Shown here piece after piece: positions 45,248 to 55,326 of a DNA stretch of 64,000 nt. Each line of letters begins with the position of its first letter. The first letter of the stretch is position 1. A program made the translations under genes and the position numbers. The stretch is from contig JAJXZJ010000030.1 in NCBI GenBank assembly GCA_021780105.1, forward strand, positions 29,993 through 93,992, read 5' to 3'. The notes beneath the pieces are model-generated. The model was not told the origin of the DNA. It made no database searches and saw only the letters and a list, made by a program, of their open reading frames with translations. The DNA is from a bacterium (GTDB lineage Bacteria > Verrucomicrobiota > Verrucomicrobiia > Limisphaerales > J093).

Positions 45248-45478
45248 TCACTTTGCGGAGCGGCCTTCCGCACCCGGCTCGTCGGTGGCGCGCGCACCCT
45301 TCCACGCCAGCAACAGCATCAACGCGCCAAACACCAGCAGCACTACGCCCCAGATCAGGTCAATGTTGATGTCCAGCGATTTCCGGTAGTCAGCCGGCGA
45401 GGCCACGACCCCGCAAAGCACCAGCAGCACGCCCACCAGCGAAAACATCAGGCCGATCGGCCAGCGAATATCGAGCAT
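45248..45478 (-). CDS. Small two-helix membrane protein
   Basis: 76 residues. Two membrane helices (IGLMFSLVGVLLVLCGVVA and DLIWGVVLLVFGALMLLLAW) with a short acidic loop between them and a charged tail. An AGGA ribosome binding site lies eight bases upstream, partly inside the end of the symporter gene 15 bases away, so it is very likely co-expressed with it. Possibly an accessory subunit; no family recognised. Confidence 0.75.
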   Translation of the reverse strand: MLDIRWPIGLMFSLVGVLLVLCGVVASPADYRKSLDINIDLIWGVVLLVFGALMLLLAWKGARATDEPGAEGRSAK

Positions 45479-45493
45479 AAATTCGTTCCTTTC

Positions 45494-47461
45494 TCACCAG
45501 AAAATCAAGTTCAGGATCACACAGCAGCCCAGCAGCACGAGGCCGAGAACGGCCGGGCGCAGATACCACGCCTCCGCCTCATCCTTGAGCTTCGGGGTCA
45601 GCGAATAGACCAGGCCCTTGAGTTCCTCGTCGCTCTTGGTCCGGGCGGTCATCAGGGAGATGACCAGCGTCAGCAGAAAACACACGCCGAACGCGAAGCT
45701 CGCCAGCCAGAAGTTCTGGGCCATTTCGCTGGGGAAGGTCTGCACGACGCCGAGGTAGCCACCTTTGACGCCCGGCGCGTTGCCCGTGGCCAGCGTCAGC
45801 GCGTGGAACAGGGCCGAAGTGCCCGTGCCACCCAGCAGACCAAGGAAGGCGCCGGTGCCGGTCGCGCGTTTCCAGAACATGCCCAGCAGGAACGTGGCGA
45901 ACAGCGGCGCGTTCACGAAGCCAAACACGAGCTGCACGATGTCCATGGCGTTCGAGTAATTGCTGGCGAAGTAGGCGCAGGCGATGCTCAACAAGATGCC
46001 GACCACCGTGATGAACCGGCCCATCCACATGTAGTGCTCGTCGCTCTTGTTCTTCGCGAGGTAGGCCTGGTAAAGATCGTAGGTCCAGACCGTGTTGAAC
46101 GCGGTGACGTTGCCCGCCATGCCGGACATGAACGACGCCAGCAGGGCCGTCAACGCCAGCCCCAACATGCCGGTGGGACAGTATTTTTTCACCAACGACA
46201 GGATCACGCCGTCGTAGTCATTGGTGGTGACGGCGTCCTGAATCCGGTCGCGCAGCCCCGACTCGGACAGCGGACTGGCCGCGTTGTCTTTCAAAATGAG
46301 GGCCAGTTTTTCGTGGCTGAACTTCAGTTCCTTCCAATCCTTGGCGAGTTGGGGACCCAGCGCGTTGTTGATCTGGGTCAGCGCCACCTCCACGTCCAGT
46401 TTCGCGGTGGAAGCCTGCTGGATGGCCGGGATGGCCTTTTCATAAATCCCGTTGTCCACCCGCTTCGGCGGCAGCCGGTAGCCGTCCTTGCCGGTGAAGG
46501 CCAGCGAGGCCGCGATCATGCCCGGCAGGATGACGAGCGCCGGGAAGAGCATTTTCGGCACGGCGGCAATCAACGGCGTGCGCCGGGCCGCGCCCATGTT
46601 TTTCGCCGCCATGGCCCGCTGCACGACGAGGAAGTTCGTGCACCAGTAACCGAAGCTCAGCACGAAGCCGAGGCCAAACAGCATCGCAAACAGGTCCACG
46701 CCCATCGGATTGCCATTCGAGCCGGCCAGCAACGGATGCCACGCGCTCGACCACGCGTCCGGGGCAAACGTCTTGCTGCCGAGGCCGACCTTGGCGGGAT
46801 CCTGCGCCACGCCGGCGAGCGTCGCCGTCATTTTGTGCCACCCACCCACATCCTTGAGACCAAGATAAACGACCGGCGCAAAGCCGAGCACGATCATGAA
46901 AAACTGGAGCACCTCGGTGTAGATCGCCGAGGTCAGGCCGCCTTTGAGCACGTAGAGCAGCACGACGCCCGAGCAAATCCACAGGCTCAGGTTGTAGTCC
47001 CAGCCGAGAAGCTGGTTGAGCAGTTTGGCCAGCGCGTTCATCGAGATGCCGGACGCGAACACCGTCATCACGGCGAAAGTGAGCGAGTTCAGGCAGCGCA
47101 CGCGCTCGTCAAAGCGCAGTTTCAAATACTCCGGCACCGAGCGCGCCTTCGAGCCGTAGTAAAACGGCATCATGAACACGGCCAGAAAGATCATGGCCGG
47201 GATCGCGCCCACCCAATAAAAGTGGGCCGTGGCGATGCCGTATTTCGCCCCGCTGGCCGCCATGCCCACCAGCTCCAAGGCGCCGAGGTTGGCCGAGAGA
47301 AACGCCAGGCCGGTGACCCAGGCCGGAATGCTGCGGCCGGACGTGAGAAAGTCCGACGAGGTCTTCATGTAGCGCCGCAGCGCGAAGCCGATGCCGATCA
47401 CGAACGCCGTGTAAGCGAGCAAGATCGCATAATCTACCAAGCCCAAGTGTATTTGTTGCAT
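45494..47461 (-). CDS. Sodium:solute symporter (SSS family), SGLT-like
   Basis: 655 residues from the ATG at 47461. Thirteen or more membrane segments of the SSS (LeuT-fold) family: YAILLAYTAFVIGIGFALRR, SSDFLTSGRSIPAWVTGLAF, GSKARSVPEYLKLRFDERVR, VLKGGLTSAIYTEVLQFFMI and MLGLALTALLASFMSGMAGN. An extra loop of about 110 residues sits between helices near the middle (about 350-440). The final helix is a separate C-terminal anchor, as in SGLT-type transporters. With secreted GalM next door, a sugar is the likely substrate. Confidence 0.9.
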   Translation of the reverse strand: MQQIHLGLVDYAILLAYTAFVIGIGFALRRYMKTSSDFLTSGRSIPAWVTGLAFLSANLGALELVGMAASGAKYGIATAHFYWVGAIPAMIFLAVFMMPFYYGSKARSVPEYLKLRFDERVRCLNSLTFAVMTVFASGISMNALAKLLNQLLGWDYNLSLWICSGVVLLYVLKGGLTSAIYTEVLQFFMIVLGFAPVVYLGLKDVGGWHKMTATLAGVAQDPAKVGLGSKTFAPDAWSSAWHPLLAGSNGNPMGVDLFAMLFGLGFVLSFGYWCTNFLVVQRAMAAKNMGAARRTPLIAAVPKMLFPALVILPGMIAASLAFTGKDGYRLPPKRVDNGIYEKAIPAIQQASTAKLDVEVALTQINNALGPQLAKDWKELKFSHEKLALILKDNAASPLSESGLRDRIQDAVTTNDYDGVILSLVKKYCPTGMLGLALTALLASFMSGMAGNVTAFNTVWTYDLYQAYLAKNKSDEHYMWMGRFITVVGILLSIACAYFASNYSNAMDIVQLVFGFVNAPLFATFLLGMFWKRATGTGAFLGLLGGTGTSALFHALTLATGNAPGVKGGYLGVVQTFPSEMAQNFWLASFAFGVCFLLTLVISLMTARTKSDEELKGLVYSLTPKLKDEAEAWYLRPAVLGLVLLGCCVILNLIFW

Positions 47462-47536
47462 AACGGAGGCGGGCGCTGTTGTGCTTGGTTTGCCGCTGAT
47501 TGTCAACCTTTCCGCGCAAGGCGGTTCCCCCGCCGG

Positions 47537-48706
47537 TCACGGCCGGAGAAACCGCTCGGCCGCCAGGTCGGCGAACCGCAACCCGCGGGGCGTAAGCTGA
47601 AAACGGTCGGCCGCGATCCGCCCCAGGCCCTGCCGTCCCAGCCACGCCATGTCGCCGGCCCATTCGCCACGCAGGTCAAAGCCGGTGACGCACTCGAACT
47701 CGGCAAACGGCCAGCCGGCGTTCATCCGCAGGCCGAACGCGGCGATTTCCCCGGCGCGACCCAGTGGCGGCAGTTCCTCGGTGGATTCGATGGCGCGCCG
47801 GCCCTTTTCAAGTTGCTCGCAATACAACGGCGTGTTCGCCCAGTTCTTCGTCCGCACGCCGCGGACGTAACTCGTCGCGCTCGGCCCCAAGCCGTAAAAC
47901 GAGCCGCCGCGCCAGTAATTCACGTTGTGCCGGCAGGCGCGATCAGGCACCTCCGCCCCCGCCAGCCCGTGGTGCCGGGCGAAGTTCGCGATTTCATATT
48001 GCCGGAAACCCGCAGCCTCCGCCGTCGCCACCAGTTCCTCAAACATGGCGCACGCGAGATCCTCGTTCACGTCGCAACGGCCGGCGCGGAGTTGCTCGAA
48101 CAGCGGCGTGTCCTCCTCGTAAATGACCTCGTAACTGGACAAATGCTCGCTGCCCAACGCCAATGCCTCGCGCAGCGTGGCCTGCCAGACGGCCATCGTT
48201 TGACCGGGAATCGCGAACATCAAATCGAGGTTCACGTTGGCGAAACCAGCCCGGCGGAGAATGTCAAACGACCGGAACACCTGCTCGCGGCTGTGGATGC
48301 GGCCGAGCCGGTCCAGCAGCGACTCGTCCAGCGACTGCACGCCCATCGAAACGCGGTTCACGCCGGCCGCGCGCAGCAGTTGCGCCTTGTCCGGCGACAC
48401 GGTGGCGGGATTGCATTCGACGGTCCATTCGTCCGCGCCGGACACATTGAGGCGCGCCAGCGCAGCAAGGATGGTTTCCCACTGGCGCAGGTTCAGGAGG
48501 GAAGGCGTGCCGCCGCCGAAGTAAATGGTCCGCGGCCGCAGGTCCGCGGCGACGAGTTCCAGCTCGCGCACCAGCGCGGCGACGTAGCGGTTCACCAGCT
48601 CGCCCTGGGCGGCCTCGGAGTAAAACGCGCAATACTCACACTTGTGCGCGCAAAACGGCACATGGACGTAGAGATGGCGGACGGGGCCGGTGTCAATCGC
48701 GGTCAC
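47537..48706 (-). CDS. hemW: HemW-type radical SAM protein
   Basis: 389 residues from a GTG. Cys19-x3-Cys23-x2-Cys26 (FCAHKCEYCAFY) binds the 4Fe-4S cluster. IYFGGGTPSLL, DEWTVECNPATV, RVSMGVQSLDESLLDRLGR and NVNLDLMFAIPGQT follow. The HemW-specific HNxxYW motif (CRHNVNYWRGGSFYGLGPSA) is present, which separates it from coproporphyrinogen oxidase HemN. HemW is thought to insert haem into respiratory proteins, which fits the bd oxidase genes 5 kb away. Confidence 0.92.
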   Translation of the reverse strand: MTAIDTGPVRHLYVHVPFCAHKCEYCAFYSEAAQGELVNRYVAALVRELELVAADLRPRTIYFGGGTPSLLNLRQWETILAALARLNVSGADEWTVECNPATVSPDKAQLLRAAGVNRVSMGVQSLDESLLDRLGRIHSREQVFRSFDILRRAGFANVNLDLMFAIPGQTMAVWQATLREALALGSEHLSSYEVIYEEDTPLFEQLRAGRCDVNEDLACAMFEELVATAEAAGFRQYEIANFARHHGLAGAEVPDRACRHNVNYWRGGSFYGLGPSATSYVRGVRTKNWANTPLYCEQLEKGRRAIESTEELPPLGRAGEIAAFGLRMNAGWPFAEFECVTGFDLRGEWAGDMAWLGRQGLGRIAADRFQLTPRGLRFADLAAERFLRP

Positions 48707-48768
48707 GCGCTGAACTTACCCGGCCCGCTGCCGGGCCGCCAGCCCGTCCGCGGAGGGCGCCGCACCGG

Positions 48769-49941
48769 TCAGGGATTCGCCGCGTTCGGCGGCACGATCT
48801 GGACGTCGTATTCCTTCTTGAGCTGGGCGTAGTAGGCAGGCAGGCGTTTCTCGACCTCCTGGCTGAGCAGCAGGTTGCGAATGTCGCTTTCCGCCTTGTC
48901 GAACGGGATTTTGCCGGCGGCGTTGCGCTCCGCGACCTTGACGAGATAAAACCCGATCGGCGTGGTGATGATGTCGCTGACCTGGCCGATCGGCAGCGAG
49001 AACAGCGCCGCCTTCAACTCGGGAATCGCCACGTTGTCGCGCGTGGTCGTGTATTCGCCGCTGCTCCGCATGACGTCCGGATCCTCGGAACTTTCGCGGG
49101 CGACCTTGGCGAAGTCCTCGCCGTTTTTCAGCCGGGCGAGGATCTTCTCGATGCGCGCCTTTTTGTCCGCCTGGACCTCTGCCGGCAGCGGGGTCCGCGT
49201 CACCACGTCAATCGTGTAGAGAATGATCAGACTGGCGCGCACGGTTTCGGGGCGGTCCAATCGCGCCAGGTTGGCCTGCTTCATGGCCGCCAGGCGGTTG
49301 GTGCCGTCGCTGTAAAACGCGGTGTTGGTCTGGCCGTCCTGCTGCATTTTTTCCAGCAGCGCCTGCAGATCGCGGACCAGCACGTCCACGCCCTGATCGT
49401 AGTAGGCCTTGATCTCGTCGGGCGCGATGGTGAGTTTGTCGCGGATTTCGTGGTTGACGACGGTTTCCACCACGGCCTGCTCGAAGGCGCGCTTTTCAAA
49501 CACCTCCGGCTTGATGCCCACGGCGATCAACTGGCGGCGGTAGGATTCCTCGGACGGCGCGCGCTTCTTCGTCTCGGCGATGAATTTGTCCGCCGATTCC
49601 TTGGCCTTGGCTTTTTCCTCCGGCGTGGCTTTCTGGAGCAGGATGCGGCTGAGGATCATCCGGTCCAGCGTCCGCGCCTCGGCATCCCCGCGCTGGCTTT
49701 CCGGCAGGGTCTGCCCCTGGGCGGCGAGGGTGGCCCGGAGGCCGGTGATCGCGTCGTCCACGTCGTTCTGACGAATCTCAAAACCCTTGCCGCGGGCGAC
49801 AACGGGATTGGGGAACAACAGGTCCGCCGACAGCTTCGCGGCGGAATCGTCCGTATTGGTGGCGTCCGCGGCCGAGGCAAACGGGACCGCCAGCACGAGG
49901 GCCGCGGCACACGCCCCGGCCAACCGAGTAATCCATTTCAT
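48769..49941 (-). CDS. SurA/PrsA-like periplasmic peptidyl-prolyl isomerase
   Basis: 390 residues from the ATG at 49941. Signal peptide (ITRLAGACAAALVLAVPFASA). The N-terminal helical chaperone region has the SurA_N pattern (GFEIRQNDVDDAITGL, RTLDRMILSRILLQKAT, EKRAFEQAVVETVVNHEI). A parvulin domain (about 245-345) follows, with ILARLKNGEDFAKVARESSE, SGEYTTTRDNVAIPELKAAL and IGQVSDIITTPIGFYLVKV. Likely role: folding of outer-membrane or secreted proteins. It starts one base from the end of serA. Confidence 0.88.
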   Translation of the reverse strand: MKWITRLAGACAAALVLAVPFASAADATNTDDSAAKLSADLLFPNPVVARGKGFEIRQNDVDDAITGLRATLAAQGQTLPESQRGDAEARTLDRMILSRILLQKATPEEKAKAKESADKFIAETKKRAPSEESYRRQLIAVGIKPEVFEKRAFEQAVVETVVNHEIRDKLTIAPDEIKAYYDQGVDVLVRDLQALLEKMQQDGQTNTAFYSDGTNRLAAMKQANLARLDRPETVRASLIILYTIDVVTRTPLPAEVQADKKARIEKILARLKNGEDFAKVARESSEDPDVMRSSGEYTTTRDNVAIPELKAALFSLPIGQVSDIITTPIGFYLVKVAERNAAGKIPFDKAESDIRNLLLSQEVEKRLPAYYAQLKKEYDVQIVPPNAANP

Positions 49942-49942
49942 G

Positions 49943-51538
49943 TCAGGAAAGTTTGACGACGCGCAGGTTGCTGATGTCCGGGTCATTCCGGAGTTCCTCC
50001 AGCACGGGCGCGGGCGGCACGCTGTCGAGGTTCAGGACGGTGAGCGCCTGCCCGCCGGCACGCTCGCGGTTCAGGCTCATGCTCGCGATGTTGACGCGGT
50101 GTTTGCCCAGGAGCGAGCCGACGTGGCCCACCATGCCTGGCCGGTCCTTGTTGTTCAGCAGCAACAGCACGCCCTCGGGGACAATCTCCACCGGCTGGCC
50201 GTTCAGCCGGACGATGCGCGGGTGGTGATGCGAGCTGAAGAACGTGCCGCCGGCCGAGACTTTCTGGTCGTCGGTGAAGGCCGCGACGTGCAGCCATTCG
50301 CTGAAATCGGTTTCCTCGGTGGACTTGACCTCCTCCACCAGCAGGCCCAGTCCCGCGGCGAGCGAGCGCACGTTCACCTGGTTCACGTCCGTGCCGCCGG
50401 CTGATTCCAGAAACCCCTGCAACACGGCGCGCGTGACCGGGTCGGTGGGCAGTTCGTTGGCCCGGCCGCCATAGGTGATCACCAGTCGCTCGTTGCGCTT
50501 GGCGCCGAGCTGCGCCACCAGACGGCCCAGTTTACCGGCGAGCGTCAGATACGGTTTCACGATCTGGAAGGTTTTCGCGTCGAGGTTCGGCAGGTTCACC
50601 GCGTTGCGCACCGCGCCAGTGACGAGAAAATCCGTGATCGCCTCGGCCACTTCGATGCCCACGTTGTCCTGCGCCTCGCTGGTGCTGGCGCCGAGATGCG
50701 GGGTCAGGATGACCTGCGGCAGGGAGCGCAACGGCGAGTCCTTGGGCAGCGGCTCGGTTTCGTAAACATCCAGCGCGGCGCCGGCGACGTGGCCGCTCTG
50801 CAACGCGGCCAGCAGGTCGGTTTCGTTCACGATGCCGCCGCGGGCGCAGTTGAGAATGCGCACGCCCTTCTTCATCTTCGCAAACGCCGCCGCGTTCACC
50901 ATGCCGCGCGTCTCGTCGCTCATCGGCATGTGGACGGTGAGGAAATCCACCTTCGACCACAGGTCGTCGAGCTTTTCGACCAGCTCCACCTGCAGCGCCT
51001 TGGCACGTGACAGCGTGAGATAAGGATCGTAGGCCAGCACGCGCATTCCGAAGGCAATGGCCCGCCGCGCCACCTCGCTGCCAATGCGGCCGAGGCCGAG
51101 AATGCCGAGCGTCTTGTTGTAAAGCTCCGTGCCGGAAAACGCCTTCCGATTCCACTCGCCGGCTTTCATTGAAGCATTTGCCTGCGGGATTTTCCGCGCC
51201 AGCGCCATCATCATGGAGAACGTCAGTTCCGCCGTGGAAATCGTGTTGCCGCCGGGCGTGTTCATCACCACCACGCCCTGCTGCGTGGCCGCCTCCACGT
51301 CCACGTTGTCCACCCCCACACCGGCGCGGCCCACGACGCGCAGCTTCGGCGCCGCGGCGATCACCGCGCGGGTGATCTTGGTTTCGGAGCGCACCACCAA
51401 CGCGGCGGCGTCAGCAACCACCGGCACCAGCTCGGCTTCCGGCAACCGCTTGTCGAGGACGACAACTTCGAATTCGGGCCGCTGCTGAAAGAGGGCCACG
51501 CCTTTGGGCGAAACGGGGTCGCAAACGAGAATTTTCAT
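49943..51538 (-). CDS. serA: D-3-phosphoglycerate dehydrogenase (long form)
   Basis: 531 residues, the long type with an intervening domain and a C-terminal ACT domain. The catalytic part has RAGVGVDNVDVEAAT, the Rossmann LGILGLGRIGSEVARRA, LNCARGGIVNETDL, VAGAALDVYETEP and LTPHLGASTSEAQDN (catalytic His). The ACT domain (about 460-531) has LLLLNNKDRPGMVGHVGSLL and AGGQALTVLNLDS, the likely serine sensor. First step of serine synthesis from glycolysis. Confidence 0.96.
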   Translation of the reverse strand: MKILVCDPVSPKGVALFQQRPEFEVVVLDKRLPEAELVPVVADAAALVVRSETKITRAVIAAAPKLRVVGRAGVGVDNVDVEAATQQGVVVMNTPGGNTISTAELTFSMMMALARKIPQANASMKAGEWNRKAFSGTELYNKTLGILGLGRIGSEVARRAIAFGMRVLAYDPYLTLSRAKALQVELVEKLDDLWSKVDFLTVHMPMSDETRGMVNAAAFAKMKKGVRILNCARGGIVNETDLLAALQSGHVAGAALDVYETEPLPKDSPLRSLPQVILTPHLGASTSEAQDNVGIEVAEAITDFLVTGAVRNAVNLPNLDAKTFQIVKPYLTLAGKLGRLVAQLGAKRNERLVITYGGRANELPTDPVTRAVLQGFLESAGGTDVNQVNVRSLAAGLGLLVEEVKSTEETDFSEWLHVAAFTDDQKVSAGGTFFSSHHHPRIVRLNGQPVEIVPEGVLLLLNNKDRPGMVGHVGSLLGKHRVNIASMSLNRERAGGQALTVLNLDSVPPAPVLEELRNDPDISNLRVVKLS

Positions 51539-51869
51539 AATCGTGTAAGCAACGATTCAACAATCGCGGACTGACTCTAGGGAAACGTGACGGTGCGGTC
51601 AAACCCGGAGTCGCCGCCTGCATCCAGAGGGAACCCGCGCACGCCCGGCCCGCCCTTCGGGAGCAGGCGCCCGCCGCCGCCCCAGGCCAACGGTGGACCC
51701 AGCAACGCACGAATTAGAACAACGCATGTAATTTGCCAACACCATTCCCGTATTAACCATCAAAGGCAATTGTCAGCGAGGCCAGGCCCCGGCTTTTCCG
51801 TCGCTGTAATGGGGAAAGGACATCTGGCAGTTGGTCTTGGTCGGGAAGCTACAAAACCAAATAACTGCC
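51539..51869. other. Intergenic region between divergent serA and the PEP-CTERM-like gene
   Basis: About 330 bases with no gene seen. The half nearest the PEP-CTERM-like gene is less GC-rich and presumably regulatory, but no promoter pair is convincing. Confidence 0.4.
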
Positions 51870-52559
51870 ATGCAAACAAAGCTGTTCCTTCTGGGAGTCA
51901 TCATGTTGATTCCCGCTTTCAATTCCGCCATCGCCGGCACCCTGCAAGGAAGCACGAGCGGCATCTTCGTCAATCCTGGTCCGGCCAGCGGATCGTTTTG
52001 GTGGTCCGGGGTCGGGACCGACACGTTTAGCTGGGGCGAGGCGTTTCCAGACCAGAGTTGGATGAAGTTCACCGGCACGTCGTTCGACACCGATACCGAA
52101 ACCCTTTTCTCCCTGGGGAATCTGTATTATCACAACGGCACGATTGTGAGCGGTACGGAGGCCGACAATGTCACGCTGAAGCTGACGCTCGCATTCACCG
52201 CGCCTCCATCGCAACCGTCACAATTCTTTCAATACAACTTCACGCTGGTGAACACGGTCAACACCGGCGATCCGGTTGCCAGCGCGGATTATGTGTACCT
52301 GCCGTCGCCGGTGCCCGCGGAGTTGTTCACGATCGGCGGCACGACTTACACGCTGCAGATGGGATTCGGCAAAGTGGACGCCGGGGGCTTCTCCACCATC
52401 AGCCAGTTCCACGTCTTTGAAGGCGACAACGCCACGGCCGACCTGATTGGCATCGTCACGACCAAGACCACGCCCATCATTCCCGAACCTTGGGAATATG
52501 GCCTGCTCTCCGGCCTCGGCCTGGTGGGCTTTGGCCTCTGGCGGCGCGCCGCAGCCTGA
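51870..52559 (+). CDS. PEP-CTERM-like sorted surface protein
   Basis: 229 residues from the ATG at 51870, which begins a signal peptide (LFLLGVIMLIPAFNSAIAG). The mature part is beta-rich with Ser, Thr, Phe and Trp, and no enzyme motif. The C-terminus has the tripartite sorting signal: PEP (IIPEPWEYG), a short membrane helix (LLSGLGLVGFGLW) and two Arg. Such signals are cut by exosortase and tie proteins to exopolysaccharide export. No exosortase is in the window. Confidence 0.82.
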   Translation: MQTKLFLLGVIMLIPAFNSAIAGTLQGSTSGIFVNPGPASGSFWWSGVGTDTFSWGEAFPDQSWMKFTGTSFDTDTETLFSLGNLYYHNGTIVSGTEADNVTLKLTLAFTAPPSQPSQFFQYNFTLVNTVNTGDPVASADYVYLPSPVPAELFTIGGTTYTLQMGFGKVDAGGFSTISQFHVFEGDNATADLIGIVTTKTTPIIPEPWEYGLLSGLGLVGFGLWRRAAA

Positions 52560-52582
52560 ATTTCACTCCAACCGAACTCCCG

Positions 52583-52630
52583 CAACCGCATCGGCCGGCT
52601 TGTCCGGGCGGTGCGGTTGTTCTGTTTTGC
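52583..52630 (+). terminator. Terminator after the PEP-CTERM-like gene
   Basis: CAACCGCA at 52583-52590 pairs with TGCGGTTG at 52612-52619 around a GC-rich inner loop, followed by TTCTGTTTT. The remaining 260 bases before cydA hold a second small hairpin (ACCCGGC / GCCGGGT) and no gene. Confidence 0.7.
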
Positions 52631-52892
52631 AGATCGCAATCCACCGTTGACCCGGCTGCGCGCCGGGTGGTTCGTTGCATTCCAGCACCCTCAGCGGGCC
52701 TGAGCAGCGCGGGTCGCCGACTGAACGTGACCCAGGTCAAGGAGCGTGGCATCCGCCCGGACTCCGTCTTGACCCATCCAGCGGGGGATGTTAAGCAAAC
52801 CATGACAATCGGTTTGCATGGCGCCGTGGCCGTAACGCGGAAGCGGGCGGAACGCGCGGCGTATTACCGGCAGACCGGGGCCAACTTGACGT

Positions 52893-54266
52893 ATGGACGT
52901 TCTAACCTTGTCGCGGTTTCAGTTCGCGCTGACGGTAGGTTTTCATTACCTCTACCCGCCGTTGAGCATCGGCTTGGGCGTGATGCTGGTGCTCATGGAG
53001 GGGCTATGGCTGAAAACGAACCGCCCGGTGTATCATCAGATGGCGCGGTTCTGGACGAAGGTTTTCGCGCTGACGTTCGCCATTGGCGTGGCCACGGGCA
53101 TTGTGATGGAGTTTGAGTTCGGCACGAACTGGGCAACTTACTCCCGCTACGTGGGGGACGTGTTTGGCAGCGCGCTGGCCGCCGAGGGCATCTTTGCGTT
53201 CTTCCTTGAATCCGGTTTTCTGGCGCTCCTGCTCTTCGGCTGGAATCGTGTCAGCCGCGGGATGCACTTCTTTGCCACCTGCATGGTCTGCCTGGGCGCG
53301 CACTTCAGCGCGGTGTGGATCGTCGTGGCCAACTCCTGGATGCAGACGCCGGCCGGTTACCACCTCGTCACGCGCGACGGTGTGACGCGCGCGGAGATCA
53401 CGAATTTCTGGGAACTGGTCTTCAATCCCTCCACGGTGGATCGGCTGACGCACACGGTGGGCGGCGCGTGGAGTTCGGCGGCATTTCTCGTCGTGAGCGT
53501 CAGCGCATGGTATCTGCTCAGGCGGAAACATCTGGAATTCGCCCGCGCCTCGCTGAAGGTCGGCCTGAGCATGGCGCTGGTGGCGTCGCTGTTGCAGGCC
53601 GTCACCGGCCACTTCAGCGCGCAGGGCGTGGCGAAAAACCAACCGGCCAAGCTCGCAGCGTTCGAGGGGCTTTACCCAACCACCTCCAACGCCCCGCTCA
53701 CGGTTGTCGGCTGGGTGGATGAAACGCATGAGCGGGTCGTCGGCCTCCAGATTCCGAATCTATTGAGCTTTCTGGCACACGACAATTTCCATGCGCCGGT
53801 CACCGGCCTCAACGAGTTCAAGCCGGAGGACCGGCCGCCGGTCCAGGCGTCGTTCATGCTTTTCCACGGCATGGTCGGCCTCGGCTGCGCGATGATGGTG
53901 ATCGCGGCGCTGGGATTCCTTTATTTCCGCCACGGTTCGCTGCACGAACGGCGGTGGCTGCTGTGGATTCTGGTTTTCTCGGTGCTGCTGCCGCAACTGG
54001 CCAACCAGTGCGGCTGGTTCGCCGCCGAGGTGGGCCGGCAGCCGTGGATCGTTTACAAGCTGCTGCGGACCTCGGAGGCGCTGTCGGCCATGGTCAAGGC
54101 CAATGTCGTGCTGACCTCGATCATCCTGTTCAGCCTGATTTACCTCCTTTTGTTCGCCGTCTTCCTCTACCTGCTGAACGACAAAATCCAGCACGGGCCG
54201 GACGAGGCGGACCTGACGCCGTCCGGCAAACTGGCGCTGCCTCGACGCGAACAACCCGCACACTGA
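52893..54266 (+). CDS. cydA: Cytochrome bd-type quinol oxidase subunit I
   Basis: 457 residues, shorter than E. coli CydA (522) because the Q-loop is short, as in the CIO-type enzymes. Haem and proton-path residues are recognisable: [20 protein letters not shown] (His19-type ligand), [31 protein letters not shown] (spanning the conserved Glu residues), [25 protein letters not shown] (His) and [12 protein letters not shown]. It oxidises quinol and reduces oxygen to water in the inner membrane. cydB follows 28 bases later. Confidence 0.96.
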   Translation: MDVLTLSRFQFALTVGFHYLYPPLSIGLGVMLVLMEGLWLKTNRPVYHQMARFWTKVFALTFAIGVATGIVMEFEFGTNWATYSRYVGDVFGSALAAEGIFAFFLESGFLALLLFGWNRVSRGMHFFATCMVCLGAHFSAVWIVVANSWMQTPAGYHLVTRDGVTRAEITNFWELVFNPSTVDRLTHTVGGAWSSAAFLVVSVSAWYLLRRKHLEFARASLKVGLSMALVASLLQAVTGHFSAQGVAKNQPAKLAAFEGLYPTTSNAPLTVVGWVDETHERVVGLQIPNLLSFLAHDNFHAPVTGLNEFKPEDRPPVQASFMLFHGMVGLGCAMMVIAALGFLYFRHGSLHERRWLLWILVFSVLLPQLANQCGWFAAEVGRQPWIVYKLLRTSEALSAMVKANVVLTSIILFSLIYLLLFAVFLYLLNDKIQHGPDEADLTPSGKLALPRREQPAH

Positions 54267-54294
54267 ATGGCAAAACTCGGAATCTCCTCCGCCC

Positions 54295-55326
54295 ATGAAC
54301 TTCGGCTCCCTTGATTTGAACGCGATCTGGTTCGTCCTGATCGGTGTGTTGTTTGTCGGCTACGCCATGCTCGACGGTTTCGACCTCGGCATCGGCGCGC
54401 TCCACTTGTTCACGGACACGGATGACGAACGGCGCGTCATGCTCAACGCCATCGGCCCCGTCTGGGACGGCAACGAGGTGTGGCTGGTGACCGGCGGCGG
54501 CGCGCTGTTCGCCGCGTTTCCGAACGTCTATGCCACGGTATTCTCCGGGTTTTACCTGGCGTTCACGCTGTTGCTGGTGGCGCTGATCTTCCGTGCCGTG
54601 GCCATCGAGTTCCGCAGCAAGCAGCCAATGCGCTGGTGGCGGCAGATGTGGGACGTGGCCTTCTGCGTGAGCAGCCTGTTGTCCAGCCTGCTGATCGGCG
54701 TGGCGATGGGCAACATCGCCTGGGGCATTCCGGTGGACGCGCACGGCGAGTTTGCCGGCACGTTCCTCGGTTTGCTGCACCCTTACGCCCTGCTGCTGGG
54801 CGTCACCACCGTGGCGCTGTTCATGATGCACGGCGCGCTTTACGGTGTGCTCAAAACCGACGGTGCATTGCACGACAAACTCCGCGGCTGGGTGAACAAC
54901 TGCATCATTTTCTTCATCATCTGCTACGCGGCCACCACGATGGCCACGCTGCTTTACCTGCCGCACATGGCGGCGCGGATGCGGGCGAATCCCTGGCTGT
55001 TCAGCATTGCCTTGGTGAACATGCTCGCCGTCGCCAACATCCCGCGCGAAATTCACCACGGCCGCGACTGGCGGGCCTTCCTTTCGTCCTGCCTCGCCAT
55101 GCTCGCGCTGATGGGACTGTTCGGCCTGGAAATGTTCCCCAACCTGGTGTTCAGCAATCCGGCGCCCGAACACAGCCTCACGATCTACAACGCCGCCTCC
55201 TCGCCGAAAACCTTGGGCATCATGCTGACCATCGCGCTGATCGGCGTGCCCATTGTGCTCGCCTACACGATCAGCATCTACTGGATTTTCCGCGGCAAAG
55301 TGAAGCTGGACAAGACGAGTTACTAG
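54295..55326 (+). CDS. cydB: Cytochrome bd-type quinol oxidase subunit II
   Basis: 343 residues with eight or nine membrane helices. Motifs: DLNAIWFVLIGVLFVGYAML, DGFDLGIGALHLF, GPVWDGNEVWLVTGGGALFA and FPNVYATVFSGFYLAF, all standard in CydB. It structures the oxidase with CydA. The TAG stop at 55324-55326 is shared with the edge of the IS630 element: TA is the duplicated target and G is the first base of the element. The reading frame is intact because the target was followed by G in the uninterrupted sequence as well. Confidence 0.95.
   Translation: MNFGSLDLNAIWFVLIGVLFVGYAMLDGFDLGIGALHLFTDTDDERRVMLNAIGPVWDGNEVWLVTGGGALFAAFPNVYATVFSGFYLAFTLLLVALIFRAVAIEFRSKQPMRWWRQMWDVAFCVSSLLSSLLIGVAMGNIAWGIPVDAHGEFAGTFLGLLHPYALLLGVTTVALFMMHGALYGVLKTDGALHDKLRGWVNNCIIFFIICYAATTMATLLYLPHMAARMRANPWLFSIALVNMLAVANIPREIHHGRDWRAFLSSCLAMLALMGLFGLEMFPNLVFSNPAPEHSLTIYNAASSPKTLGIMLTIALIGVPIVLAYTISIYWIFRGKVKLDKTSY

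Noticed and set aside
44981..48832. Very long open frame (1283 codons) on the plus strand
   Set aside because: Antisense to galM, the symporter and hemW; Arg/Gln/His-rich with no motif. A product of high GC and third-position bias.
52771..52798. Promoter for cydA (TTGACC ... TAAGCA)
   Set aside because: The -35 box is good but the -10 matches only two of six consensus positions.
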